Of a stretch of 64,000 nucleotides of DNA, positions 33,052-41,480 are shown piece after piece. The translations under genes were made by a program, and so were the position numbers. Source of the DNA: Pseudarthrobacter enclensis (lineage in GTDB: Bacteria; Actinomycetota; Actinomycetes; Actinomycetales; Micrococcaceae); contig NZ_JAUSRE010000002.1 of assembly GCF_030811655.1 (NCBI RefSeq), positions 248,001-312,000 of the forward strand. Direction: 5' to 3'. The notes under the pieces are model-generated. The model was not told the DNA's origin. It did no database searches and was given only the letters and a program-made list of their open reading frames with translations. The first letter of the stretch is position 1, and every line of letters starts with the position of its first letter.

Positions 33052-33813
33052 CTAATCATCAAAGTAGGCCGTAATCCTGTCTTCCCCGGAGATCGAGGTG
33101 ATAACGGTTGCGGCCACTTCCCTGAGCTTGACGTTCCTGGTGCTCGAGGCCCGCGTGAGGATGCTGAAGGCGGTCTCGCGACCGCAGCGGTTCTGGGCCA
33201 TGATTGCGCCCACGGCCATGTCGATCACTGTGCGTGACTGCATGGCGGCGGTCAGGTCATTCCTCGCTTCGCTCAGCTGAGAGATCCGAAGGATCAGCCG
33301 CAGCGAACTGGCGGCCTGTATGGCAAAGGTCTCCACGGTGGCAATGTCTTCCCCTGCGAACCCGTTGCTCCGGCCGGAGTAGAGGTTCAGTACCGCTTCC
33401 GCGTCACCCGCGAGGTCCAGTGGAATGGCAAGAATCGAGGACACGCCGTGCTGTGCGGCCGTCCGGATGTAGGGGGCCCATCGCGTTTCGACGGCCAGGT
33501 CCGGCACAAGGAGGGTCGTCCCCTGGCGGAGTGCGGTGAGGCACGGGCCCTGGCCGAATCCGTTCTGCAGCTCGTCCAGGGCCCTGGCGGCACCATCGCT
33601 GGCCGCTATTGCCTCTGGCCTTTTATGGCGGAGGACCGTAACGCCGCTGTGGATGGTGTTCCCCGGGCCGGACAACCGCGTACTGGCCAGGATTGCCAGT
33701 TCCGCGAGGAAGGCCCTGATGTCCTGGCTTTCCAGTACCAGCTGCTGGAGCGACAGTTCCGTTGCTTCCGGAATCGGTCCCTCCGGCTCCCGGGAGGGAT
33801 CTTCTTTGGTCAC
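33052..33813 (-). CDS. GAF-ANTAR transcription antitermination regulator
   Basis: A 253-residue protein with a GAF sensor domain (about 25-175; GPCLTALRQGTTLLVPDLA, SILAIPLDL) and a C-terminal ANTAR RNA-binding domain (about 185-245; QSRTVIDMAVGAIMAQNRC, FSILTRASSTRNVKLREVA). ANTAR proteins bind paired stem-loops in nascent RNA and prevent termination. Its start overlaps the stop of the preceding 83-residue gene by four bases, so the two are translated together. Signal and RNA targets unknown. Confidence 0.9.
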   Translation of the reverse strand: MTKEDPSREPEGPIPEATELSLQQLVLESQDIRAFLAELAILASTRLSGPGNTIHSGVTVLRHKRPEAIAASDGAARALDELQNGFGQGPCLTALRQGTTLLVPDLAVETRWAPYIRTAAQHGVSSILAIPLDLAGDAEAVLNLYSGRSNGFAGEDIATVETFAIQAASSLRLILRISQLSEARNDLTAAMQSRTVIDMAVGAIMAQNRCGRETAFSILTRASSTRNVKLREVAATVITSISGEDRITAYFDD

Positions 33814-34061
33814 TCGTCCCCACCCGCAGACAGTTCCCTTATGGCGGTGGCAATCAGCCCGACCTGGGCGGCCGGAAGGTGCAGTGCCTCGTTGAGGTAG
33901 GCGTCCAGGGATACCTCGTCCGCGTCACCGCCGAGGCCGTAGTAATACGTCCACAGCTTGATCATGGGGATTTGGCAGGCACGGAAACGACGGGCTACGT
34001 CCTTCCGTTGCTCGTCGGCCTCCAGGAGTTGGTCGGGGCCGCCGGTCCACTCGGCGTTCAT
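33810..34061 (-). CDS. Small helical protein coupled to GAF-ANTAR regulator
   Basis: An 83-residue protein: DEQRKDVARRFRACQIPMIKL, WTYYYGLGGDADEVSLDAYLNEALHLP and AQVGLIATAIRELSAGG. It looks like a compact helical bundle; no named family recognised. ATG 34061 is preceded by AGAGGCAGG. Because its stop overlaps the regulator's start (ATGA), it probably works with that regulator, for example as a signalling partner. Confidence in coding is moderate to good from the overlap and composition. Confidence 0.65.
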   Translation of the reverse strand: MNAEWTGGPDQLLEADEQRKDVARRFRACQIPMIKLWTYYYGLGGDADEVSLDAYLNEALHLPAAQVGLIATAIRELSAGGDE

Positions 34062-34426
34062 TGCCTGCCTCTGCTCCCCCGCACGGGCACAGTTGGGGAG
34101 CGGAACGAGGAGCCGGGCGGGACTAAGTCCGCTTCGGCTGGAAGCTCCGCGTACTTGCCGGCGCCATGTTGTGGACGGTGGCTGGCCATGGGGCCTCGAT
34201 CCCTGATTGCGCCTGGTGTTCCATTCCCGGCTGGCGGCCGCCGCTCTTGGCGCGGGTGGCCCGGTGCATTCAACCCCTGGACGTGACGCAATCCCGAAAT
34301 CTCCTACCTTTGACACTACGCTTCTGCGGGCGTTTACGGTATGGAGGCGGTCAAGGGCTCCCGAATAATTCATCTCCGGGAGCGCAGCGCTGACTCGGAC
34401 GGCCGGCGGTCCGTATAGTGAAGCCC
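34062..34426. promoter_or_regulatory. Divergent region between the two GAF-ANTAR units
   Basis: A 365-base region with no gene seen. Near its right end an inverted repeat GCTCCCG (34357-34363) and CGGGAGC (34377-34383), 13 bases apart, precedes the -10 box TATAGT (34414-34419) of the rightward GAF-ANTAR gene. The leftward promoter is not obvious. Confidence 0.5.
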
Positions 34427-35161
34427 ATGCTGAATCCTGCCAACAATGAGACCGTCCAGCACCTTCAGGAGGTTCTGGTGGGCGCTGAGGATGCCGTGCA
34501 GTTTCTGTCAGGTCTCTCGGGGCTGGCGGCAGCAGCAGTTTCTGAAGCCGCGGGGGATGACATCGAGTGCGCGGTGACCCTGAAACTCCGGCGTCGCCCC
34601 GCCACTGCGGCCGGCAGCAGTGCCAGGGCTGTGGAACTGGACCTTGTTGAGCAGGCCCTGGGTGACGGCCCCTGCATCCGCTCCCTTCGCGAGATGACCC
34701 CTGTGGTGATTGACGATGTCTCTACGGATCCGCGGTGGACTACATACAACCGGAAACTCATGGAAAACGACGTCCGCAGTACGTTGGGCGTGCCACTGGA
34801 AATCACGCCTGAGGCCAGCGCCGCTTTGAACTTTTTCGCCACCAGGCCCCGGGCCTTCACGGCAGACGTCTATGACAAAGCGGTGGGGTTCGCTGCGGCC
34901 GCCCACAACACGCTGCACCTCTCCGTGCGTATCAACACCGCCCAAAACCGCGCCGATGACCTGGAAGCCGCCCTTGAGAGCAGGACTGCCATTAATCTCG
35001 CCTGCGGCGTGATCATGGCGCAGAACCGCTGCTCCCAGGAGGAGGCCATGGAAATCCTCACCAAGGTGTCCAGCAACCGGAACCGCAAACTGCGGGACGT
35101 GGCCAAAGACCTGATCGAGCAGCTGTCAGGCACGCCCGTCCAGACGCACTTCGACTCCTAG
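34427..35161 (+). CDS. GAF-ANTAR transcription antitermination regulator
   Basis: A 244-residue GAF-ANTAR protein, paralogous to the one at 33052-33813. GAF domain about 12-165 (GDGPCIRSLREMTPVVIDDVS, RSTLGVPLEI), ANTAR domain about 178-238 (LESRTAINLACGVIMAQNRC, EAMEILTKVSSNRNRKLRDVA). ATG 34427 lies seven bases after TATAGT with no ribosome binding site, indicating a leaderless start. Divergent from the other unit. Target RNA unknown. Confidence 0.9.
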   Translation: MLNPANNETVQHLQEVLVGAEDAVQFLSGLSGLAAAAVSEAAGDDIECAVTLKLRRRPATAAGSSARAVELDLVEQALGDGPCIRSLREMTPVVIDDVSTDPRWTTYNRKLMENDVRSTLGVPLEITPEASAALNFFATRPRAFTADVYDKAVGFAAAAHNTLHLSVRINTAQNRADDLEAALESRTAINLACGVIMAQNRCSQEEAMEILTKVSSNRNRKLRDVAKDLIEQLSGTPVQTHFDS

Positions 35162-35254
35162 CATCGGGCGTTTCCTTGCCGCCCGCAGCGCTGCAGGGCC
35201 GCCGGACGGAAACGACGGCGGCGCCGGACCTGCGAATGTCCCAGCTGTTCCCCC

Positions 35255-35298
35255 TTGACACGGACGCAGTCGCGGAATAACGTGCAACCAAATGGTTG
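35255..35298 (+). promoter_or_regulatory. Promoter and operator of ArsR-SRPBCC pair 2
   Basis: Consensus -35 TTGACA (35255-35260), exactly 17 bp, -10 TAACGT (35278-35283). The palindrome CAACCA-AA-TGGTTG (35285-35298) covers the expected transcription start and the ATG at 35292. The message should be leaderless and the repressor would block RNA polymerase at the start site. Confidence 0.8.
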
Positions 35299-35624
35299 TA
35301 GAAAAGCTTAGCGAGACCGAACTGGACCGCCTTTTCCAGGCATTCGCCGACTCCACCCGGCGGGACATCGTCCGCCGGGTCACTGTAGGTGAGTACTCCG
35401 TCTCTGGTCTTGCAGCCCTTTACGCCATGAGTTTCGCCGCCGTCCAAAAGCACGTGGCGGTGTTGGAGCGCGCATCCCTGGTCACCAAGGAAAAGCGCGG
35501 AAGGGGGCAGATCGTGCGCGGCAACCACGAAGGACTGCAGAAAGCCCGCCGCCTGCTCGACGAATACGAACACATCTGGCGGCAGCGCGCCGTTAGGATA
35601 GCCGGCATTCTCGCTGAAGATTAG
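35292..35624 (+). CDS. ArsR-family transcriptional repressor
   Basis: A 110-residue winged-helix regulator (LFQAFADSTRRDIVRRVTVG, YAMSFAAVQKHVAVLERASLV, KRGRGQIVRG) of the SdpR-like group that pairs with SRPBCC proteins; no metal-binding cysteines. The ATG lies inside a palindromic operator, which supports autoregulation. The downstream SRPBCC gene follows after 12 nt, so both form an operon. Confidence 0.9.
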   Translation: MVVEKLSETELDRLFQAFADSTRRDIVRRVTVGEYSVSGLAALYAMSFAAVQKHVAVLERASLVTKEKRGRGQIVRGNHEGLQKARRLLDEYEHIWRQRAVRIAGILAED

Positions 35625-35636
35625 GAAGGCATTGCC

Positions 35637-36134
35637 ATGGCAGTCATCAGTACGGACAAGAATCCGGAGGCGCTGACCCTCACGCTCATTGCTGAATTCG
35701 ACGCCGGCGTGGAACGCGTCTGGCAACTCTTCGAAGATCCGCGGCAGCTGGAGCGCTGGTGGGGCCCGCCAACGTGGCCCGCCACCTTCTACAAGCACGA
35801 CTTCGTCCCGGGCGGCCGCGCCGGCTATTACATGACCGGGCCCGACGGGGAGAAAGCGCACGGCTGGTGGCAATTCACCTCCCTGGAGCCCCCGCGGGAG
35901 CTGCAGTTCAATGACGGCTTCGCGGACAGCGATGGCAACCCCACCGGGGAGCTCGGCGTCAGCCACGCCACCGTCACCCTCGAGCCCGTAGGCGGCCGGA
36001 CCCGGATGACGATCCTTTCCACCTTCGAGTCGGAGGAGCAGTTGGAACAAATGATGCAAATGGGCATGGAGGAAGGCCTCAAGGAAGCGGTCGGCCAGAT
36101 CGACCGCATCCTCGCCGAGCACGCCAACGCCTGA
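35637..36134 (+). CDS. SRPBCC (AHSA1-like) domain protein
   Basis: A 165-residue AHSA1-type protein: LTLIAEFDAGVERVWQLFED, LERWWGPPTWPATF, GWWQFTSLEPPRELQF and a Met/Glu-rich C-terminal helix (QLEQMMQMGMEEGLKEAVGQ). Probably binds a small hydrophobic ligand relevant to its ArsR partner. ATG 35637 follows TTAGGAAGG. It is a different lineage from the shorter SRPBCC protein at 5891, so the two pairs are not a recent duplication. Confidence 0.88.
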   Translation: MAVISTDKNPEALTLTLIAEFDAGVERVWQLFEDPRQLERWWGPPTWPATFYKHDFVPGGRAGYYMTGPDGEKAHGWWQFTSLEPPRELQFNDGFADSDGNPTGELGVSHATVTLEPVGGRTRMTILSTFESEEQLEQMMQMGMEEGLKEAVGQIDRILAEHANA

Positions 36135-36168
36135 CGGCGCACAATCCACTAACCTTTGCCACAGCGTC

Positions 36169-36214
36169 AGGTGGGCGGACGACGGCGGGACATCCCGCCG
36201 TCGTCCGCCCACCT
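36169..36214 (+). terminator. Hairpin terminator, GGGCGGACGACGGCGGG core
   Basis: Perfect 22-base arms at 36169-36190 and 36193-36214 (AGGTGGGCGGACGACGGCGG at the left end). Practically identical to the arms of the hairpins at 27100 and 8252. Confidence 0.9.
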
Positions 36215-36277
36215 TGCGCGTTGAACCCGCCGGGCCGCCGCTGAATACTGGAAGGTGGGTTCAAGCGAGGAAAGGCG

Positions 36278-36892
36278 GTGGCGGCTATGGGCACCGGCGC
36301 TGGGGATTTCCGAAAGCGTCTCGAACGGGCGGCCGAGGTGCGGTCATACCGCGGTGCCGGCATCAGCGCTGAGGAAGAAGCGGCGCTGGACGCCCTGGAC
36401 GCGCAGGAGCGGGAGAAGCGCCGGAAGGTCAGCGACGCCGCCCGTGCCGAATACCTGGTCCGGGATGCCATGGCCCAGGGCAAGTTCGACAACCTCAAGT
36501 ACGCCGGCAAACCGATTCCCGGCCTCGGCGAGAGCTACGATCCGGACTGGTGGGTCAAGGGGCTGATCCAGCGGGAGAACATCAGTGGGCTCGGGCCGGC
36601 CGCCATCCTGCTCCGTGGCGAGGACGCCGAACTCGACGCAAAGCTGGACGCGCAGTACACGGAACAGCAGGTTCGCGACATCCTGCAGGACTTCAACCGA
36701 CGCGTTGTCGATGCCCGACGGCAGCTTCAGGGCGGCCCGCCCGTCATCACCAAAACCCGTGACGTGGAAGAAGAAGTGGAACGCTGGCGCACCCGGCGGG
36801 CAACCCGGGTCGAGGACGTTCCTCCGGAGCCGGAGCCGGAGCCGGAGCACGGGCGCACCTGGTGGAAACGGTTGTGGAGGGGCGCCGGCTAG
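36278..36892 (+). CDS. DUF1992 (DnaJ-homologue subfamily C member 28-like) protein
   Basis: A 204-residue soluble protein. The DUF1992 block is clear at about 60-130: AEYLVRDAMAQGKFDNLKYAG, GKPIPG and DPDWWVKGLIQREN, followed by a coiled-coil-like segment and a PEPEPEPEH linker to a basic WWKRLWRG tail. Family function unknown; eukaryotic members carry a J domain, which is missing here. GTG 36278 is placed well behind AGGAAAGG; ATG 36287 is an alternative. Confidence 0.85.
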   Translation: MAAMGTGAGDFRKRLERAAEVRSYRGAGISAEEEAALDALDAQEREKRRKVSDAARAEYLVRDAMAQGKFDNLKYAGKPIPGLGESYDPDWWVKGLIQRENISGLGPAAILLRGEDAELDAKLDAQYTEQQVRDILQDFNRRVVDARRQLQGGPPVITKTRDVEEEVERWRTRRATRVEDVPPEPEPEPEHGRTWWKRLWRGAG

Positions 36893-37012
36893 GCGTTGTC
36901 CTTCTCGAAGAGTTCGCTCGATGCGTTGCAGTACATGTCAGCGCCCGACGCCGGGATGGACTTGAGGAGCAAGGTTCCGGCGAGGCGTGCCAGGCGTGCG
37001 CAGGCGCGGGGA

Positions 37013-39184
37013 CTACGGCCTGTAATTGGGGTTCGGACCAATCATTGAAGCGGGAGGCGGCGCGAACGGGGCCGCAGGATAAAGCGGTGCCACCTTGAGC
37101 ATGTAGTTGGCCCACTGCGGGCCGGCAATCATGTATCCGTCCAGGCTCGGGTAGAAGGTGCCGTTGATGGTCACGTTCTGCCCTGCCCGTTTTTGGCCTT
37201 CCAGTGCATCTCCAAAGAAGGAGGCGGTGACCAGGCCGGTGGTGTATCCCACCACCCAGGTGGAACCGTTGTTATTGGAGGTACCGGTCTTGGCTGCGGT
37301 GGGAAGCTTGTCCTGCACCTTTGGATTGATCCAGACGCCCGAGCCCTTCTTCAGGACGTCCTGCAGGACCGAGTTGACGCCACGGGCCACGTCCGGTTTG
37401 ACGGCGTCGTGGCAGTCGGAAGCCTGGGCCGGCAGCTTGGCCCCGGCTGCATCCGTAATGCTGACCAACGCGATGGGAGCGCAGTAGCGGCCGTCGGTGG
37501 CGAAGGTGGCAAAGGCATTGGCCAGGGTGAGGGGAGCGACGCCCGTGCCGCCCAGCAGGTTGCCAAGTTGGTGCATGTTGACCGGGCTGCTGTCCAGGCC
37601 GCTGTGCAGGCCAACAGCGTCCACCATCTTTTGGATGCCACAGAAGTCCAGTTGTGAGGCGGACGCGAAAGTGGCGGTGTTGATCGAGTTGTACAGGCCG
37701 TAGTTGACGGGCATGGGCCGATAGAAGCCGTCCTCCGCATTCTGCAGGTCGTCGGCGGCACCAAGGGCAGGGTTCGCCTGCGCGGTGCTGTAGGCGCCCA
37801 GTACCTTTCCGCAGCTGTCCTTCCAGGGGAACCCCAACGGGTAGACCCGGCGTGAGGCATCAACTTCTGCGGTGAGGGTCTTGCCCTCGTTCAGCCATTC
37901 CGCGAATGTGAAGGGCTTCATAGTGGACCCCGGCTGGAACCCGCCGGCGCCGTTCAGGTCATTGCCTTGGGCGTCTTTCGCATCCACGTTGAAGTTCAGG
38001 TTGGTATCGAACTTTCCCGGTTGTGGAAGGAACACCGTGTTCTGGGCCATCGCCAGGATCTTGCCGCTGCCGGGCTGGATGCTTAGCAGCGAGGCCGCCC
38101 ACCGGTCCGGATTTGCGCCCGCGGTCCCGTCCACCTGGGCCTGGGCGGCGGCCTGCAGCCTGCTGTCCAGGGTGGTGGCGATGGTGAGGCCGCCACGGTA
38201 CAGCAGCCGCTCCCGATCCGTTTCCGTGGGCCCGTAAGCGGGGTTGTTCAGGATCAGATGCGAGATGTAGTCGCAGAAGTAGGGTGCCATGGACGCATAG
38301 GCGCAGCCCTGTTGCTGGGGCGTGATCTTCAGCTGGATGGGGGTGGCAACCGCCTCATCGTGCTGGGCCTGCGTGATCTTTCCCAGGCGCAGCATCTCGG
38401 ACAGGACCAGGTTGCGCCGCCCGATGGACTTGTCCGGATTCGTGACCGGGTTGTACAGGGTGGGGCTGTTGACCACACCTGCCAGCAGGGCCGCCTGCGG
38501 AAGGGTAAGGTCTTTGGCGCTGATGCTGAAGAAGTAGCGGGCAGCGGATTCAATCCCATAGGCGTTGTTGCTGAAGAACACAATGTTGAGATAGCCCTCG
38601 AGGATCTGGTCCTTGGTGTACTTCTTCTCCAAACTGATGGCCAGCTTCATCTCGCGGATCTTGTCGCCAATGTTCTTCTGCCCGTTCAGGACCACTGCAT
38701 CAGGCCGGTCCTGGGAGAGTTGCGCCTCGTTCAGCACATTCGTGACGTACTGCTGGGTGATGGTGGACGCGCCCTGCTCGCCGCCCTTGGTCAGGTTGGA
38801 CACCAGCGCCCGCAGTATCCCTTGGGGATCGACACCCGCGTGTTCATAGAACCTGCCGTCCTCGATGGCAACGATGGCTTCCTTGATAAACGGCGACATC
38901 TGGTCAAGTGGCACCTTCACGCGGTTCTCCGCATAAAAGGTGGCGATCTGCTGCCCGTCGGAGGTGAGGACCTTCGTGGCCTGGGACGGGGGCGCGACCG
39001 TCAAGTCCCCTGGCAGGCTCTCAAAGAAACCAATGGACGAACTGACGCCCATCCCCGCGGCGGCTACGGCGGGAACCACCAGGCTGGCCACCAACACCCC
39101 GCACATCACACTTGCCGCCACGAATCCCAGGATGCTGCCCAGGACCGCGCTGAAGCGACGCCTGCGCTTCCGCTTCTTCGCCAT
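37013..39184 (-). CDS. Class A penicillin-binding protein (transglycosylase/transpeptidase)
   Basis: A 723-residue bifunctional peptidoglycan synthase. Short basic cytoplasmic N terminus (KKRKRRRRF), one membrane helix (about 12-45), GT51 domain (about 75-260: AIEDGRFYEHAGVDPQGI, GASTITQQYV, KILEGYLN-like KDQILEGYLN), and transpeptidase domain (about 345-680) with SxxK in GSTMKPF, SxN in YNSINTA and KTGTS. All catalytic residues present. Gene is single, divergent from the PadR gene. Confidence 0.95.
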   Translation of the reverse strand: MAKKRKRRRRFSAVLGSILGFVAASVMCGVLVASLVVPAVAAAGMGVSSSIGFFESLPGDLTVAPPSQATKVLTSDGQQIATFYAENRVKVPLDQMSPFIKEAIVAIEDGRFYEHAGVDPQGILRALVSNLTKGGEQGASTITQQYVTNVLNEAQLSQDRPDAVVLNGQKNIGDKIREMKLAISLEKKYTKDQILEGYLNIVFFSNNAYGIESAARYFFSISAKDLTLPQAALLAGVVNSPTLYNPVTNPDKSIGRRNLVLSEMLRLGKITQAQHDEAVATPIQLKITPQQQGCAYASMAPYFCDYISHLILNNPAYGPTETDRERLLYRGGLTIATTLDSRLQAAAQAQVDGTAGANPDRWAASLLSIQPGSGKILAMAQNTVFLPQPGKFDTNLNFNVDAKDAQGNDLNGAGGFQPGSTMKPFTFAEWLNEGKTLTAEVDASRRVYPLGFPWKDSCGKVLGAYSTAQANPALGAADDLQNAEDGFYRPMPVNYGLYNSINTATFASASQLDFCGIQKMVDAVGLHSGLDSSPVNMHQLGNLLGGTGVAPLTLANAFATFATDGRYCAPIALVSITDAAGAKLPAQASDCHDAVKPDVARGVNSVLQDVLKKGSGVWINPKVQDKLPTAAKTGTSNNNGSTWVVGYTTGLVTASFFGDALEGQKRAGQNVTINGTFYPSLDGYMIAGPQWANYMLKVAPLYPAAPFAPPPASMIGPNPNYRP

Positions 39185-39283
39185 CCCTCGGCCCTCGTCC
39201 TCGAAGGGGATCAGAATACGCTCCTGCCGAGGGGCTGGCCAGATGCGGAAGGGTCATGATTTGGTCACGCAAAGGCATAGACA

Positions 39284-39317
39284 AGCGATAGTTACCGACA
39301 TATCGTTAACTATCGCT
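39284..39317. promoter_or_regulatory. Operator of PadR-type regulator
   Basis: Perfect 11-bp inverted repeat AGCGATAGTTA (39284-39294) and TAACTATCGCT (39307-39317), with a further TATCG in the 12-bp centre. It lies 44 bp before the PadR start and 100 bp from the PBP start; typical position for PadR autoregulation. Confidence 0.75.
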
Positions 39318-39360
39318 GAAGAAGCAGCGACGAGACGAGCGATGAAAGGACGATGCCACC

Positions 39361-39987
39361 ATGAACGGCATGTTTGGCGACAAGAATCACGGCCCGGAGT
39401 CCGGCAAGGGCCGGTTTGAGCGGGCTAGGGGCCGCAGGGGACCGCACGGGCACAGGGGCGCTGGTTTTGGACCTGGTTTCGGACCAGGTTTTGGCCCGGG
39501 CTTCGGGCCGGGGTTTGGTCCGGGTTTCGGTCCCGGCTTCGGCAGGGGCGGCCGGCGCGCCGGCCGGGGTGATGTGCGCGCGGCTATCCTGTCGCTCCTG
39601 GCGGGGGCGCCATCCAATGGTTACGGACTGATCAAGACCATCGCCGCCAAGACCGGCGGAATGTGGCGCCCCAGCCCGGGGTCCATTTACCCCACCCTGC
39701 AGCAGTTGGTCGACGAGGGCCTGATCGAGGCCCTCAGTGAAGGCCGGGGGACGGAGTTCGCACTGACGGACGCCGGCAAAGCCTACGTGGCGGAACATGG
39801 CGAGGAGATGGAGAGCGCCTGGAATGCTGAACCGGACAGCGCGGACAGGGACTTCCACCAGAGCATCGTCAAGCTGATGGGCGCCATCCATCAGTTCCGC
39901 GCGGGCGTTACGGAGGAGCAGCGTGCGGCTGCCATGGAGAAGATGGACGAAACGCGCCGCGCCCTCTACAAGATCCTTGGCGACTAA
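39361..39987 (+). CDS. PadR-family transcriptional regulator with GFGP repeat
   Basis: A 208-residue regulator. Residues 1-30 are basic (RFERARGRRGPHGHRG), residues about 35-62 are six GFGP units and one GFGR, and residues about 70-205 are the PadR winged helix and C-terminal helices (AAILSLLAGAPSNGYGLIK, WRPSPGSIYPTLQQLVDEG). The glycine/phenylalanine repeat resembles low-complexity tails of other actinobacterial PadR proteins and is probably disordered. AAAGGA precedes ATG 39361. No transporter or other target gene adjoins; it converges with amtB. Confidence 0.88.
   Translation: MNGMFGDKNHGPESGKGRFERARGRRGPHGHRGAGFGPGFGPGFGPGFGPGFGPGFGPGFGRGGRRAGRGDVRAAILSLLAGAPSNGYGLIKTIAAKTGGMWRPSPGSIYPTLQQLVDEGLIEALSEGRGTEFALTDAGKAYVAEHGEEMESAWNAEPDSADRDFHQSIVKLMGAIHQFRAGVTEEQRAAAMEKMDETRRALYKILGD
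39463..39546 (+). repeat. 12-bp degenerate tandem repeat (GFGP)
   Basis: Seven 12-base units coding GFGP six times and GFGR once. The codons differ between units at third positions (for example TTT/TTC, GGA/GGC/GGT), so the peptide repeat is kept while the DNA has drifted, which suggests selection on the protein. Confidence 0.9.
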
Positions 39988-40059
39988 TGGCTCCGTGGAC
40001 TCCGGTTGGACGGGCCTTGCTGTCCGGCGCCGTCCAACCGGAACCTGGAGGGCCGTAAC

Positions 40060-41394
40060 TTACGCGAAGGAGTCTTCCTTGGCGTGCTGTTCGGCCCGGA
40101 CCGCAGCAGCCGGGGCGGAGGCTGCAGTGTGGTGTGTCAGCATGTGGCCCAGGGTGCTGAAACCGGAACCCATCTCGCCGAACGCGTAGGCGGTTTCTGC
40201 GTGCTCGGACAGGTCCACGCCTGCGCTTTCCGCCTCGCGGCTGACTCGGAACCCAACTGTCTTGTGGATGATTCCGGCAATGACAGCCGTGCCGAGGCCG
40301 GACAGCAGCAGGGTGATGACGACGGCGGCTGTCTGGGCGATGAGCTGCTGGACGCCGCCGCCGTAGAAGAGACCGCCGCCCTGGCCGTTGACAGGAAGGG
40401 CGATGAGGCCCAGCGACAGGGTGCCGATAAGGCCGGCGCCAAGGTGGACGCCCACTACGTCAAGCGAGTCGTCGAGGCCAAACCGGTACTTGAGGTCGAC
40501 GAAGATGCAGCATGCGGCGCCAGCCACCAGGCCAAGGCCGACGGCGGCCAGGGGGCTGATGTTTGCGCACGATGGGGTGATGGCCACCAGACCGGCGACG
40601 ACGCCGGAGGCAGCTCCAAGGGAGGTGGGGTGGCCGTGGCGGATCTTCTCGGTGATCAGCCAGGTCAGCATGGCCGCGGCGGGTGCAACCAGGGTGTTGA
40701 TCCAGATCAGCCCAGCCTGTTCCACGCTTGTTGCGGCACCGCCGTTGAAACCAAACCAGCCGAACCAGAGGATTGCCGCACCGAGCATGATGAACGGAAT
40801 GTTGTGGGGCCGGTGGTTGGGGTCCTTGGCAAAGCCGTGACGCTGCCCGACGATGACCGCGAGCACCAGCGCCGCGGTGCCTGAGCTGATTTCCACCACT
40901 GCGCCGCCGGCGAAGTCGATGACCTGGCCAAACATTGCCGTGACAGCGCCGCCGGCGCTCATCAGGCCGCCACCCCAGATCATGTATGCGAGGGGGCAGT
41001 AGATGGCGGTAATCCAAACGGGAACGAAGAGGGCCCAGGCGCTGAATTTAGCGCGGTCGGCAATGGCTCCGCTGATCAGGGCCACCGTGATAATGGCGAA
41101 GGTAGCGCTGTAACCGGCTTTGAGGAGATCCGGTGAGCCAATCAGGTTCTGCAGGCCGAAACTGGTGAAGGGATTGCCGAAGAGCCCCAGGACGCCGTTG
41201 CCGGTTGTCATCGAGTAGCCCCAGAGGACCCAGACGACGCCGACGATCCCCGCTGAGATGAAGCTCATCATGATCATGTTGAGCGCAGCTTTGGCGCGGG
41301 TCATACCGCCGTAGAAGAGGCCGAGTCCAGGAGTCATCAGCAGTACCATGGCGGCCGAAATCATCAGCCAGACGTGTTGGGCAGTGATCTCCAC
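40060..41394 (-). CDS. amtB: Ammonium transporter
   Basis: A 444-residue, 11-helix Amt protein: WLMISAAMVLLMTPGLGLFYGG in helix 1, DFAGGAVVEISSGTAALV with the substrate-recruiting Asp, WFGWFGFNGGA, and DVVGVHLGAGLIG with the conserved pore His. It takes up ammonium when nitrogen is scarce. GTG 41394 follows GAAGGGA and gives the usual N terminus. No glnB or glnD follows, unlike the common actinobacterial amtB-glnB-glnD operon. A GlnR-type operator lies 87 bp upstream. Confidence 0.95.
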   Translation of the reverse strand: MEITAQHVWLMISAAMVLLMTPGLGLFYGGMTRAKAALNMIMMSFISAGIVGVVWVLWGYSMTTGNGVLGLFGNPFTSFGLQNLIGSPDLLKAGYSATFAIITVALISGAIADRAKFSAWALFVPVWITAIYCPLAYMIWGGGLMSAGGAVTAMFGQVIDFAGGAVVEISSGTAALVLAVIVGQRHGFAKDPNHRPHNIPFIMLGAAILWFGWFGFNGGAATSVEQAGLIWINTLVAPAAAMLTWLITEKIRHGHPTSLGAASGVVAGLVAITPSCANISPLAAVGLGLVAGAACCIFVDLKYRFGLDDSLDVVGVHLGAGLIGTLSLGLIALPVNGQGGGLFYGGGVQQLIAQTAAVVITLLLSGLGTAVIAGIIHKTVGFRVSREAESAGVDLSEHAETAYAFGEMGSGFSTLGHMLTHHTAASAPAAAVRAEQHAKEDSFA

Positions 41395-41426
41395 CGGTGG
41401 GTCCCTTCGCAACGTGAATTAGGTGC

Positions 41427-41443
41427 GGGGCCCGTGTGGCCCC
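41427..41443 (-). promoter_or_regulatory. Hairpin in the amtB leader
   Basis: GGGGCC (41427-41432) pairs with GGCCCC (41438-41443), 5-base loop, between the GlnR site and the amtB start. It may only shape the leader RNA. Confidence 0.35.
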
Positions 41444-41480
41444 TTGGCATTTCCCCCGGGTTCCATTTTTGGCGCCATGT

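Noticed and set aside
39463-39546. Possible CRISPR-like or tandem repeat array
   Set aside because: Units are contiguous 12-mers without spacers and encode GFGP in frame inside a PadR gene.
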